DNA from: Spirogloea muscicola
Taxonomy: Eukaryota > Streptophyta > Zygnematophyceae > Spirogloeales > Spirogloeaceae
Assembly (NCBI GenBank): GCA_009602725.1
Contig: WELB01000220.1
Span: 93,727 to 104,223, forward strand
Direction of reading: 5' to 3'
Length of the DNA: 10,497 nucleotides
Shown here: in pieces, positions 1-6,346 of the stretch
Layout: each line of letters starts with the position of its first letter
How positions within the stretch are numbered: position 1 is the first letter of the stretch
Program-made: the position numbers and the translations under genes
Notes under the pieces: generated by a model
What the model was told of the DNA's origin: nothing
The model's input: only the letters and a program-made list of their open reading frames with translations
The model's database searches: none

Positions 1-410
1 CCATGTGTGTCGATGGCCAACGGGAAGAACTCGTCTTCCCGCGGATGATCCGCGTACTTCAGCTCTTTGGCCCGAGCAGCGCAGGCGACCGCATACCCAG
101 CCGTGGTGGCACATTTGGCTGGGTGTGAGCGGTCATAGGCATCAGTAGTCACCACGTCCAGGAGAAGACGTGGCCCGCCGGCCTGTCGGGTGGCCACCAG
201 GTCTACACGCCTGGCATGGAGACCGTCGGCCCTGTGCTGGATTGGCATGATTCCGGAGTGCTCTGCTGCCACGGAGAAACCAGCCTCCAACAGGATGCCA
301 TGCATTACGTCGCGGAGGCGGTCGTGGGCCGCTGTCCGCTCTCCGCCGTGGGAACAGCGCAGAACATGAGCAGCCAGCTCTCCAGGCTCGGTCCCGCGCT
401 CGCCACACTC
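1..410 (-). mobile_element. Retroelement ORF fragment: zinc-knuckle-like and restriction-like endonuclease region
   Basis: The minus strand is open from about 410 to the left edge, so the C-terminus lies outside the window. The frame reads ECGERG..LAAHVLRC, TAAHDRLRDVM, ARRVDLVATRQAGGPRLLLD, VVTTDAYDRSHP, and KYADHPREDEFFPLAIDTHG. The order Cys/His knuckle, R-x-x-HD-x-L, R-x-DLV, then LLLDV is the pattern of the restriction-like endonuclease region downstream of the reverse transcriptase in R2-type non-LTR elements. That is my recognition by eye; the first Cys of the knuckle is not visible. A pyrimidine-rich stretch ending in AG just upstream (about 411-430) could be a splice acceptor. This is the best-preserved copy of this part and serves as reference for the degenerate copies at 4812-5840. 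Confidence 0.6.
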
Positions 411-533
411 ACTAAAAGAAAGCAAGCCCGAAGGAATGGACAAGGTCAGAAGGAGCCGGAGTCGAAGCAGTCAGTTGTACCAAGGACTAGGACTAAGACA
501 TCAGCAAGTGCTCGCCCATTGAGAATAGAAGAT
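411..533. other. Spacer with GCTCGCCCAT motif, no gene seen
   Basis: Purine-rich sequence between the first retroelement fragment and the first 59-bp repeat. It contains one GCTCGCCCAT motif (510-519). No supported coding sequence. Confidence 0.4.
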
Positions 534-592
534 GAGCTCGCCCATAGAAGAGAGGGGCTGGCAGAAGCCAGCCAAAAAAGAATGGACAAAAT
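534..592. repeat. 59-bp exact direct repeat, copy 1, with hairpin
   Basis: Identical to 808-866. It contains GCTCGCCCAT (536-545), a perfect 7-bp stem GGCTGGC (556-562) / GCCAGCC (567-573) with loop AGAA, then an A-rich end with AAGAATGGACAAAAT. On the minus strand, the sense of the neighbouring retroelement copies, this lies downstream of their stop codons. Confidence 0.9.
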
Positions 593-604
593 AGGGTAGG
601 GGGA

Positions 605-660
605 CAGGGGAAGCGCTAAGAAACAGAAACAAAGAAGCTACGAATCACTCAGTAACCTCT
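605..660. repeat. 3'-UTR repeat shared with 1991-2057
   Basis: CAGGGGAAGCGCTAAG, an A-rich stretch and AGCTACGAATCACTCAGTAACC occur here and at 1991-2057 with small differences. In minus-strand sense this is the first part of the untranslated region after the retroelement stop codon. Confidence 0.75.
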
Positions 661-667
661 GCTAAGC

Positions 668-705
668 GAGGGAAGAAGGTGCTCGCCCATTGAGAAGAGG
701 GGCTG
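668..705 (-). mobile_element. 38-bp insertion flanked by GCTAAGC duplications
   Basis: GCTAAGC stands at 661-667 and again at 706-712, while the empty-site copy at 1162-1168 has it once. The insert carries a GCTCGCCCAT motif and a truncated GGGGCTGG hairpin half, i.e. the same tail module found at 534-592 and 808-866. It looks like a tail-only, extremely 5'-truncated insertion in the same orientation. Confidence 0.7.
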
Positions 706-776
706 GCTAAGCAGCCGCAGGTCGGAGATGCTAGGCTCGTTGAAGTGGGTCCCCTGGCCAGAGCCAGAGGCAGCAG
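706..776. repeat. 71-bp exact direct repeat, copy 1 (retroelement C-terminal codons)
   Basis: Identical over 71 bp to 1162-1232. It encodes, on the minus strand, the ASGSGQGTHFNEPSISDL and RLLS end of the retroelement protein. Confidence 0.9.
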
Positions 777-807
777 AGAATGAGCTCGCCCATAGAAGAG
801 AAGGAAA

Positions 808-866
808 GAGCTCGCCCATAGAAGAGAGGGGCTGGCAGAAGCCAGCCAAAAAAGAATGGACAAAAT
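808..866. repeat. 59-bp exact direct repeat, copy 2, with hairpin
   Basis: Identical to 534-592; stem at 830-836 / 841-847. It is preceded by a second partial unit with GCTCGCCCAT at 784-793, so the tail motif is locally tandem (784 and 810). Confidence 0.9.
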
Positions 867-949
867 CCAAAGAGCTACAACAGGTGCCGGAAAGGAGGGA
901 AACACACAGTTAGGCATCTAGACAACTAGACATGACGACCACAGGAAGC

Positions 950-1069
950 TCAATACCCGCGGGTGAGCAACATCAGGTCAGAGTAGCTCGAAGCTGGAAA
1001 GGATGCAGGCAGGCGAGACCCGGAAGCAGCAACAAGAGCACGGCCCGCGCGCGAGTGGACGGCATGAGC
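950..1069 (-). mobile_element. Retroelement 3' end, truncated copy
   Basis: Open minus-strand frame AHAVHSRAGRALVAASGSRL then ..PASSYSDLMLLTRGY and TGA (952-950). It matches the C-terminus of the copies at 1433-1698 and 1699-1803. It is 5'-truncated at about 1069, where the hairpin module of the next copy begins. The following sequence (867-949) is a diverged 3' UTR leading to the 59-bp repeat. Confidence 0.65.
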
Positions 1070-1074
1070 TAGGG

Positions 1075-1128
1075 AGCGTTGAAGAGAGGGGCTGGCAGAA
1101 GCCAGCCAAACAAGAATGGACAAAACCC
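1075..1128. repeat. Diverged copy of the hairpin tail module
   Basis: The same GGCTGGC-AGAA-GCCAGCC stem-loop (1090-1107) is followed by CAAGAATGGACAAAA with one base change. It lies directly between the stop of the copy at 1150 and the 5' end of the copy at 950-1069, so the module marks the 3' boundary of the former. Confidence 0.8.
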
Positions 1129-1149
1129 AAAGAGCTACAGGAGAATCAC

Positions 1150-1428
1150 TCAGTAACCTCTGCTAAGCAGCCGCAGGTCGGAGATGCTAGGCTCGTTGAA
1201 GTGGGTCCCCTGGCCAGAGCCAGAGGCAGCAGCGAGGGCTCTGCCGGCGCGAAGGTGCAACGCCCGGGCCATAGACCTCTGCAGCGAGACGGCCAGGCGC
1301 ATTCGATACACTTGCGCCAGCGACCCGGCTGCAGGAAAAGTCGACCGGCTCCCCATGGAAGCGACGGGCGATAGTGTGGCGGGCGAGCTGGGTGAGCAGC
1401 TCGAGCCACCGAGCGCCCCGGCCAGGGA
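1150..1428 (-). mobile_element. Retroelement 3' end, longer copy with one frameshift
   Basis: The minus strand reads RWLELLTQLARHTIARRFHG and EPVDFS in one frame. After a shift it continues PAAGSLAQVYRMRLAVSLQR, SMARALHLRAGRALAAASG and SISDLRLLSRGY, with TGA at 1152-1150. LSVSLQR-type motifs near the C-terminus recur in all copies. The frame break near 1340 marks it as a decayed copy. Its 5' end abuts the stop of the next copy. Confidence 0.7.
1162..1232. repeat. 71-bp exact direct repeat, copy 2
   Basis: Identical to 706-776, in the same orientation, within an uninterrupted copy of the retroelement 3' end. The identity indicates recent duplication compared with the diverged copies elsewhere in the window. 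Confidence 0.9.
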
Positions 1429-1432
1429 ACGC

Positions 1433-1698
1433 TCAGTAACCTCTAGTCAGGAGATGCAAGTCTGAGTAGCTAGCCGGCGGAAAGACGTCGCCCTGACGGA
1501 AGCCGGAGGCGGCCGCCAAAGCTCGGCCTGCGCGTAAGTGAACCGCGAAGGCAAGGGACCGCTGCATCGAGATTGCGAAACGCATTCGGCAGGCTTGAGC
1601 GAGGGACCTGGCGACGTTGAAGCCGGGCTGCTCGCCCTGCTGCCCGAGGCGGCGGGCCGCTGCACGCGGCGCGAGACGGTGCAGAGGGAGATGGATGC
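1433..1698 (-). mobile_element. Retroelement 3' end, copy with intact frame
   Basis: The frame is open throughout: LSIHLPLHRLAPRAAARRLG, QQGEQPGFNVARSLAQACRM, RFAISMQRSLAFAVHLRAGR, ALAAASGFRQGDVFPPASYS, DLHLLTRGY, then TGA at 1435-1433. This is the best-preserved version of the last 85 or so residues of the element protein. No 3' UTR is present: after the stop the sequence passes at once into the copy at 1150-1428. Confidence 0.7.
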
Positions 1699-1803
1699 TC
1701 AGTATCCACGTGTGAGCAACAGCAGATCAGAGTAGCTCGAAGCAGGAAAAGCGGCAGTCTGCCGAGACCCATCCTTCGTTTGCCTGCATGGAACGAGGCC
1801 ACT
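1699..1803 (-). mobile_element. Retroelement 3' end, short copy
   Basis: Minus-strand frame GSRQTAAFPASSYSDLLLLT then RGY and TGA (1701-1699). The stop directly abuts the 5' end of the copy at 1433-1698. On the other side it meets the tail repeats beginning near 1811. Confidence 0.65.
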
Positions 1804-1810
1804 CAAGAAG

Positions 1811-1965
1811 AAAATGCTCGCCCATTGAGGATAGAAGAAAAGAATAGAAGAAAGTGCCCGCCCAAAGAGAAGAGGGGCTGGCAAAGCCAACCCAAAAAGA
1901 ATGGACAATGTTCAAAGCCAAAGAGAGAATTGCCGATAGGGGCTGGAAAAGCCAGCCCAAAAATG
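1811..1965. repeat. Two diverged hairpin tail modules in tandem
   Basis: GCTCGCCCAT at 1816-1825 is followed by GGCTGGC-AAA-GCCAACC (about 1876-1892) and a second imperfect hairpin GGCTGG..CCAGCC (about 1941-1956). The A-rich AAGAATGGACAA segment follows the first. These lie downstream, in minus-strand sense, of the copy ending at 2046. Confidence 0.7.
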
Positions 1966-2045
1966 AATCAGCAGAATACACGAAGGGGGCCAGGGGAAGC
2001 GCTAAGTAAAAACACACACAAAGAATTAACGCAGCTACGAATCAC

Positions 2046-2092
2046 TCAGTAACCCCTGCTAAGCAGCCGCAGATCAGAGATGCTAGGCTCCT
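2046..2092 (-). mobile_element. Retroelement 3' end, very short copy
   Basis: Minus strand EPSISDLRLLSRGY and TGA (2048-2046), followed in minus sense by the 3'-UTR repeat and the hairpin modules at 1811-1965. Homology stops at about 2092. Confidence 0.7.
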
Positions 2093-2839
2093 GGTACCCA
2101 GGCCCCCAATGTGCACTCCATTCCCTTGCACGAGAGGGTGACTGGAGCAAGCCAAGAGAGCAAGCCAAGAGGAAAGATGAAGGGAAGTGTTCCCAGTTGG
2201 TTTGGCTCCTCAGTATAGCTTTTCAGATATGCATGCGCTCACTGGTGGATATCTAGTGTCCCCCTTAGCCAGCTCAATACCCAGTTAACAGGACATTTGA
2301 AAAGCTAGAATTGGCCTCCCTTTCAATTTCCTGCGCACCGTGCACCTTCTCTTCCAAGCGGGGGATGACGACTGTGAAAGTCCAGCAATTACGAGTTGAC
2401 AAGGCGCGAAGAAGAGAAAGGGAAGAAGGGCCCGGAAAGTGCTAAGCCACACAGGTCCGCAAGTGGCTACCACGTGTGGATGCTAATAATCAGCAGCCGC
2501 AAGTCAGCCGCGAAGCTCTCAAAGCAATACCCTTGCCAATGGCTACAAGCGGCAATCATAGCACAGCCAGCTCGCAGGTGCTGCGGCACCCCTAGAAGAC
2601 AGGGCTTGGGAACGCCAAGGAGGTGTCATATGGCCGTGGAAGATCTCGTCCCGCATCCGCAGGGCGTCATATAGTGGGAGAGCCATGAGCCAGGAAGGCG
2701 CGCACGGTGAGGACGCCGACTGCAGCCGTGCATGTCCGCGCATCTGCCTCCAGAAAGGTCCGCAACTTGGTCGACAAGGACGCCTTGTCAAGCTCGGCCA
2801 CATAGCGCACAGCCCGCCAAGAATGCACAAGGAAAAGAA
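2093..2839. other. Unassigned stretch, no supported gene
   Basis: Short open frames occur on both strands without recognisable domains. A weak minus-strand echo of the retroelement C-terminus (ADLRLL near 2490-2515) may be a decayed copy. A minus-strand frame open from 3050 to 2667 extends the degenerate copy described next and contains a hydrophobic stretch, but nothing supports a real gene. Confidence 0.4.
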
Positions 2840-3125
2840 TCACCGTGGCAATCCCAGAAGCGGCAGCCACAGCGAGGCCTGCCAACAAGTGCACTGCAAA
2901 AGCCTGGAAACACTGAAGCCAGACTGACAGGCGCATGCAGAACAGCTGAGCAAGCAATCCAGCGGCATTGAAGCCAGGCTGCTCACCTGCCTGGCTTTGG
3001 CGTATCGTAATCACACGCCAGGCAAGCCTCTGTAAAAGGCTAGCTATCATTTACCAGATGCCCTTTGACGCAATGGCCAGCGCAATAAATCCATCACCGG
3101 CAGGACGGTCCGCAGAGGAGGGCAT
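2840..3125 (-). mobile_element. Degenerate retroelement 3' region
   Basis: Minus strand: SADRPAGDGFIALAIASKGI resembles YADHPREDEFFPLAIDTHG of the copy at 1-410, and GEQPGFNAAGLLAQLFCMRL then SVWLQ..AGLAVAAASG resembles the copy at 1433-1698. The parts lie in different frames, so it is a broken copy. The C-terminal RGY end is missing or unrecognisable. Confidence 0.55.
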
Positions 3126-3691
3126 ATGAGGCAGTTATGAACAAGGGCCACCGAGGGTGCTGCAAAGAAGCAACAGCTCTTCCGAAAGGGGCCAGGGCTG
3201 CCAAGAAGCTCTTAGAAGGGGAGCATAAAGAGTGGCACTCACCCCCACCAGTATGGCGCTGGGTTGCGTAGAGGTGGTGACGTTGTGGTTCACGGGGGCC
3301 GCACAACCGGACCTGCACCCAAGAGTGGATGATCACGGTGGATGTGCGCATGGCATTCACCAGCGCCAGCACAATTCATTGCAGGGGAGCTGTGGTAAAC
3401 CGTCTCCTCCCTCCTGCCATGTATTCATATGGACAAGTTTCAGACCAGCGACCTCCTCTGATGGACAGGGAGTGTGGTAGGTAGAGAACAGTCCACAATG
3501 GCACCAGGAAGACTCTCTGGCGGGCTTTTCCATTCCTTGTCATGGAATTCCAACTCATGACGCTGGCTAGCAACCGCGCGTTGAAGGCCACTACCGCAGC
3601 GCACCACGGCGTCCTATTGCGACCTTTGCTGCAACAATACAGTCGATGACGACCAACAATGCAATGGGTATCACCCCTAACCTGGTCATCA
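3126..3691. other. Unassigned stretch, possibly decayed retroelement
   Basis: No supported gene. A weak minus-strand VTTSTQ segment near 3270-3290 could be a relic of the VVTTD motif of the same retroelement, which would extend the copy at 2840-3125, but the spacing does not fit without an insertion. Confidence 0.3.
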
Positions 3692-4428
3692 CGACCACGC
3701 CATGCATCGCGTCCAGACTAATTCCGGACGGTCCACTGCGAGGCTTGGACCCCTGCATTCATCGGCTGCGGTCCACTGCCTCGAGGTAGGAGCAATTTGC
3801 CGGTCAGGGGAAGGAACCGCTAGCTTCTCTTGGCGCTCTGCGCAATCTCCATAGCCTCGTCGACAGATGTAGGTCCAGCCGTGATGGTCGCAGGGCCATG
3901 TGAGGATGCCGACATTGCCAGAGGAGTTCCGATTTGACATTGTTGTTCGCTTCAGACTTCATACAAAGGTGCTAAAATCTGATGCCGAAGGCAAGCACCG
4001 ATTCTGCCTTGCTTCAAGCTCAGCAGGTCCGCAGATCTGCCGTCTTGCCTGCCAAACGCTCGGTGAAGCAGCCTTTGGAGGTTGCTCCAGCTGGCCTTGG
4101 CGCTGTCGTCAAATTGCTAGTGCGGGGTGGCAGCAAGGCAGCGGAATGGGTGCTTGCCTTCGGCATCTCTATGAAGATTGGAGCGACCACTGTCAGATTG
4201 GCACCGTCTGAATCCTCACCTGGCTCCCGCGACCATCATGGCTGGACCTACAACAGTCGACGAGGCTTTGGACATTGCGCCGCGCTTCAAGAGAAGCCAG
4301 CCCTTCCCTCGCGACACCGGCGGATTGCTCCTACCTAAATTAGAAGGACTGCAGCAGATCGATATAGAGGTCCAAGCCTTGCAGTAGACAGGTCAGAATG
4401 AGTGTGGACAAGATGCATGGCGTGGTCG
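3692..4428. repeat. Long imperfect inverted repeat (arms about 3692-4016 and 4128-4428)
   Basis: Both outer ends read CGACCACGCCATGCATC when read inward. Inner matches include GATGCCGAAGGCAAGCACC at 3979-3997 against its exact complement at 4149-4167, and GCCTTGCT near 4005 against 4130. Other matched blocks are the segments around the gag-like motif (about 3860 and 4240) and TAGGAGCAAT (about 3786 and 4328). The loop is about 110 nt. A transcript would fold into a hairpin of about 300 bp with mismatches. Confidence 0.85.
4166..4387 (+). mobile_element. Gag-like retrotransposon fragment in the right arm
   Basis: The + frame MERPLSDWHRLNPHLAPATI, MAGPTTVDEALDIAPRFKRS, then GGLLLPKLEGLQQIDIEVQA LQ and TAG resembles the end of LTR-retrotransposon gag capsids, where a gL.P.l....P.T..EA..iA.r.e pattern is followed by a P.PM.ID-type segment. 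The call is by eye. The left arm carries the same stretch on the minus strand (TITAGPTSVDEAMEIAQSAK RS, then a stop), so the two copies are opposed and at least one is broken. Confidence 0.4.
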
Positions 4429-4454
4429 CCAGCGATTGGCAGGCCCGCCGCCAA

Positions 4455-4650
4455 GCGTTTGGGGTTAGCGCTTCTGTTGTAGGGTTGCGAGGTTGTATTT
4501 GGGGCTTTAAATTTGGATTCTGGGGGTTCCATGTTTGGGGTTGGGGGTTTTAGGGTTTGGGGTTGGGAATATTAAAGTTCGGGGTGTGTAGTTAGAAGTT
4601 TAGAATTCAGGGTTGGGGCTTAGGTCTACGATTTAGGGGTTAGGATCAAG
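4455..4650 (+). repeat. Degenerate telomere-like G/T-rich tract
   Basis: About 195 bp of variants of T2-4AGGG and TTGGGG, for example GTTTGGGGTTAG, TTTTAGGGTTTGGGGTTGGG and ATTTAGGGGTTAGG, with many runs of three or more G. The plant/algal telomere unit is TTTAGGG. It is far from perfect, so it is either an old interstitial telomeric block or telomere-like low-complexity DNA. The G-rich strand points to the right. Confidence 0.6.
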
Positions 4651-4651
4651 G

Positions 4652-4797
4652 ATTGGCACCCGCCTCAGAGTAATGGTAGCCATTCTCGGCGCCAATGCTG
4701 GAGGAGGCGCCGGTGATGAGCACGACCTTGCCGTGGACGTCCTCGGGTAGGGCAGGCGGTAGAGGGTGGAGGCGAGGCGCCAGAGCAGGAGGACCAT
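4652..4797 (-). pseudogene. 5' fragment of a short-chain dehydrogenase/reductase gene
   Basis: From ATG (4797-4795) the minus strand reads MVLLLWRLASTLYRLP, a plausible N-terminal membrane anchor. In the next frame it reads LPEDVHGKVVLITGASSSIG and AENGYHYSEAGAN. The second part is the start of a Rossmann fold with the SDR cofactor motif TGxxxGxG, here TGASSSIG with the middle Gly changed to Ser. A one-base deletion separates the two parts. Homology ends where GAN(L/V)V is expected, exactly at the telomere-like tract, followed by TGA. This is a first-exon relic, not a working gene. Confidence 0.7.
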
Positions 4798-4811
4798 GTA
4801 AAACACGTCAA

Positions 4812-5330
4812 GAAACCTCTACTTAGTAGCCGCAAGCTGGAATGACTATCTGGCGGCAAGCAGTCCCCTTGTCGAAAGCCAGAGGCTGCAGCTAGAGTGC
4901 GGCCACGACGCAGATGCAAGGCGTGGGCCATGGACCACTGGAGGGAGATGGACAGGCGCATACAAATCACCTGCGCTAGCGAGCCAGCGGCGTTGAAGTC
5001 AGCCTACTCGACTGGACACAGCGCGGCGCGCAAGCCGGGTCAACAGGTCGAGTCACTGAGACCTGAAAGCCCCATGCACACCGAGGGCCAGTGGAACAAA
5101 CTCGTCCCTCTTCCGGGTGGTCCGCGTACTTGGCCTCTTCACCACGAGCGGCCGTCGCTGCATCATGTCAAGCCTTCGAAGCAGAGAGCCCCGGATGGGA
5201 GCGGTCAACCACATCTGTGGTGACAACGTCGGCAATGATTCGCGGGCCACGGCCCGGCGGTGTGGGCACAGGTCGGCCCGCCGAATGTGGAGTCCATGAG
5301 CCGTTGGCAACACGTCCATCATGCCCATGA
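4812..5330 (-). mobile_element. Degenerate retroelement 3' region, left arm of large inverted repeat
   Basis: Minus-strand pieces in shifting frames: GLHIRRADL, GPRIIADVVTTDVVDRSHPG, KRDEFVPLALGVHGAF, MRLSISLQWSMAHALHLRRG, RTLAAASGFRQGDCLPP and LRLLSRGF. They match, in order, the copy at 1-410 and the copies at 1150-1698. Frameshifts and the loss of the stop after RGF mark it as dead. Confidence 0.75.
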
Positions 5331-5344
5331 GTGCAGGGTGGTGA

Positions 5345-5840
5345 TTGACTCCCCACTCGCCGCGTCGACCTGGTGGCCACCACGCTGGGCGGCGTCCCGC
5401 GCGTCAGCGCCGATGTTGTAACCACTGATGTGTGGATCGTTCCAATACGGGGCTTTCTGCCTCGAGCGCTGGCCATGCTGGGACAAACGCCGCTCGCACA
5501 ATGCGACGGAGTACGCAGACCACCCGGCAGGGGACGAGATCGCACCCCTGGCCGTCAATGTGCACGGGCTTTCGAGTCTCAGTGGCTCGACCTGTCGGCC
5601 TGGCCTGCGCGACGCGCTGTAAGCCGCAGGCGAGGTGAGCAGGCCGACTTCCACGCCGCTGGTTCGCTAGCTCAGGTCTATTGTATGCGACTGTCAATCT
5701 CCCTTCAGCGGTCCATGGCCTTGCATCTGCGTGCTGCGTGCTGGCCGTGTTCTAGCTGCAGCCTCTGGCTTTCGTCAAGGGGACTGCTTTCTGGCTGCTT
5801 GTCTTTCTGACTAGCGGCTCCTAACTTGAGGTAACTAGAG
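5345..5840 (+). mobile_element. Degenerate retroelement 3' region, right arm of large inverted repeat
   Basis: Plus-strand pieces: VATTLGGVPRVSADVVTTDV, YADHPAGDEIAPLAVNVHGL, GSLAQVYCMRLSISLQRSMA LHLRA and ASGFRQGDC.., then several stops. The same order as the left arm but in the opposite direction, with frameshifts. This is the only copy in the window that reads on the + strand. Confidence 0.75.
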
Positions 5841-6346
5841 TGATCATCCTCCAGGGATAGCTTTGGGATGGCGCTTTTTCCCAAAGCTTTTCGGCCCCTT
5901 CGGCCCTTGTCAATGCTTTTGGGCTAACAGCCCTCGTTCCCTTTTGGCAAAGCCTTTTTCTTCTTATTTTGGAAGCAAGCTCCTCCAGATGATGGCTGTG
6001 ACGACCAGCCCAGACGATTAAGAAAGTGCGATTGAGCTAGTGCCTGAACTCTTTGGACATCTAGGGCAATTGTATTCAGCCGCACGAGCTTTCAGAAAGA
6101 AAGTGCTCTCCCACAGTGGAGAGAAAGGGAGTTCGACTATGAATCAGATATACTCATAGAGTATACTTTGCCAGGCGTGTCCAAGTGTTTGACTTGTGCA
6201 TCTCCTTCTGGAGATCAACAAGATTGCTCTCTATGCTACACAGCTTTGACGTAGCTCGAAGCCTGAGTTCTGATCGGCTTCGGGCTAGCAAATGACAGGA
6301 CTGCAAAACATCGCAGTTTGTGTTGTGCTCCGCTGCAAGTCCCATG
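5841..6346. other. Intergenic region downstream of the BRCA1-like gene
   Basis: No supported gene. It holds T-rich stretches (5870-5975), one strong hairpin (5859-5888) and, on the minus strand, the presumed 3' UTR of the BRCA1-like gene just below 6347. No recognised polyadenylation signal. Confidence 0.5.
5859..5888. repeat. Perfect 10-bp hairpin
   Basis: AGCTTTGGGA (5859-5868) and its exact complement TCCCAAAGCT (5879-5888) flank a 10-nt loop. It lies just outside the right arm of the large inverted repeat. Confidence 0.75.

Larger units (their letters stand above)
649..776 (-). mobile_element. Retroelement 3' end, copy with a 38-bp internal insertion
   Basis: The minus strand encodes SAASGSGQGTHFNEPSISDL, RLLS, then an inserted peptide, then SRGY and TGA (stop at 651-649). 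The uninterrupted copy at 1150-1232 shows that 38 bp plus a 7-bp duplication (45 bp, a multiple of three) entered between LLS and RGY. The right end at 776 is abrupt and passes into the GCTCGCCCAT tail repeats. Confidence 0.7.
4812..5840. repeat. Large imperfect inverted repeat of two opposed retroelement tails
   Basis: Left arm about 4812-5290, right arm about 5345-5840, spacer about 55 bp. Matching blocks run the full length, e.g. CAGTCCCCTTGTCGAAAGCCAGAGGCTGCAGC-type sequence near 4860 against the complement near 5770 (positions given, not exact), and AGGTCGAGTCACTGAGAC near 5045 against 5585. Mismatches and small gaps are frequent. Confidence 0.85.

Noticed and set aside
649-913. Hydrophobic small proteins read from the hairpin tail repeats
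   Set aside because: They are the accidental translation of the 59-bp repeat and 3'-UTR sequence next to the retroelement stop; they have no independent start or conservation.
534-1965. A CRISPR-like array, because of several repeated hairpins
   Set aside because: Spacing is irregular, units decay and are linked to retroelement copies; the window is eukaryotic.
3982-4338. A 118-residue + strand protein gene
   Set aside because: It runs from one arm of the foldback through the loop into the other arm and shares frame content with neither arm's gag-like reading. No domain was recognised.
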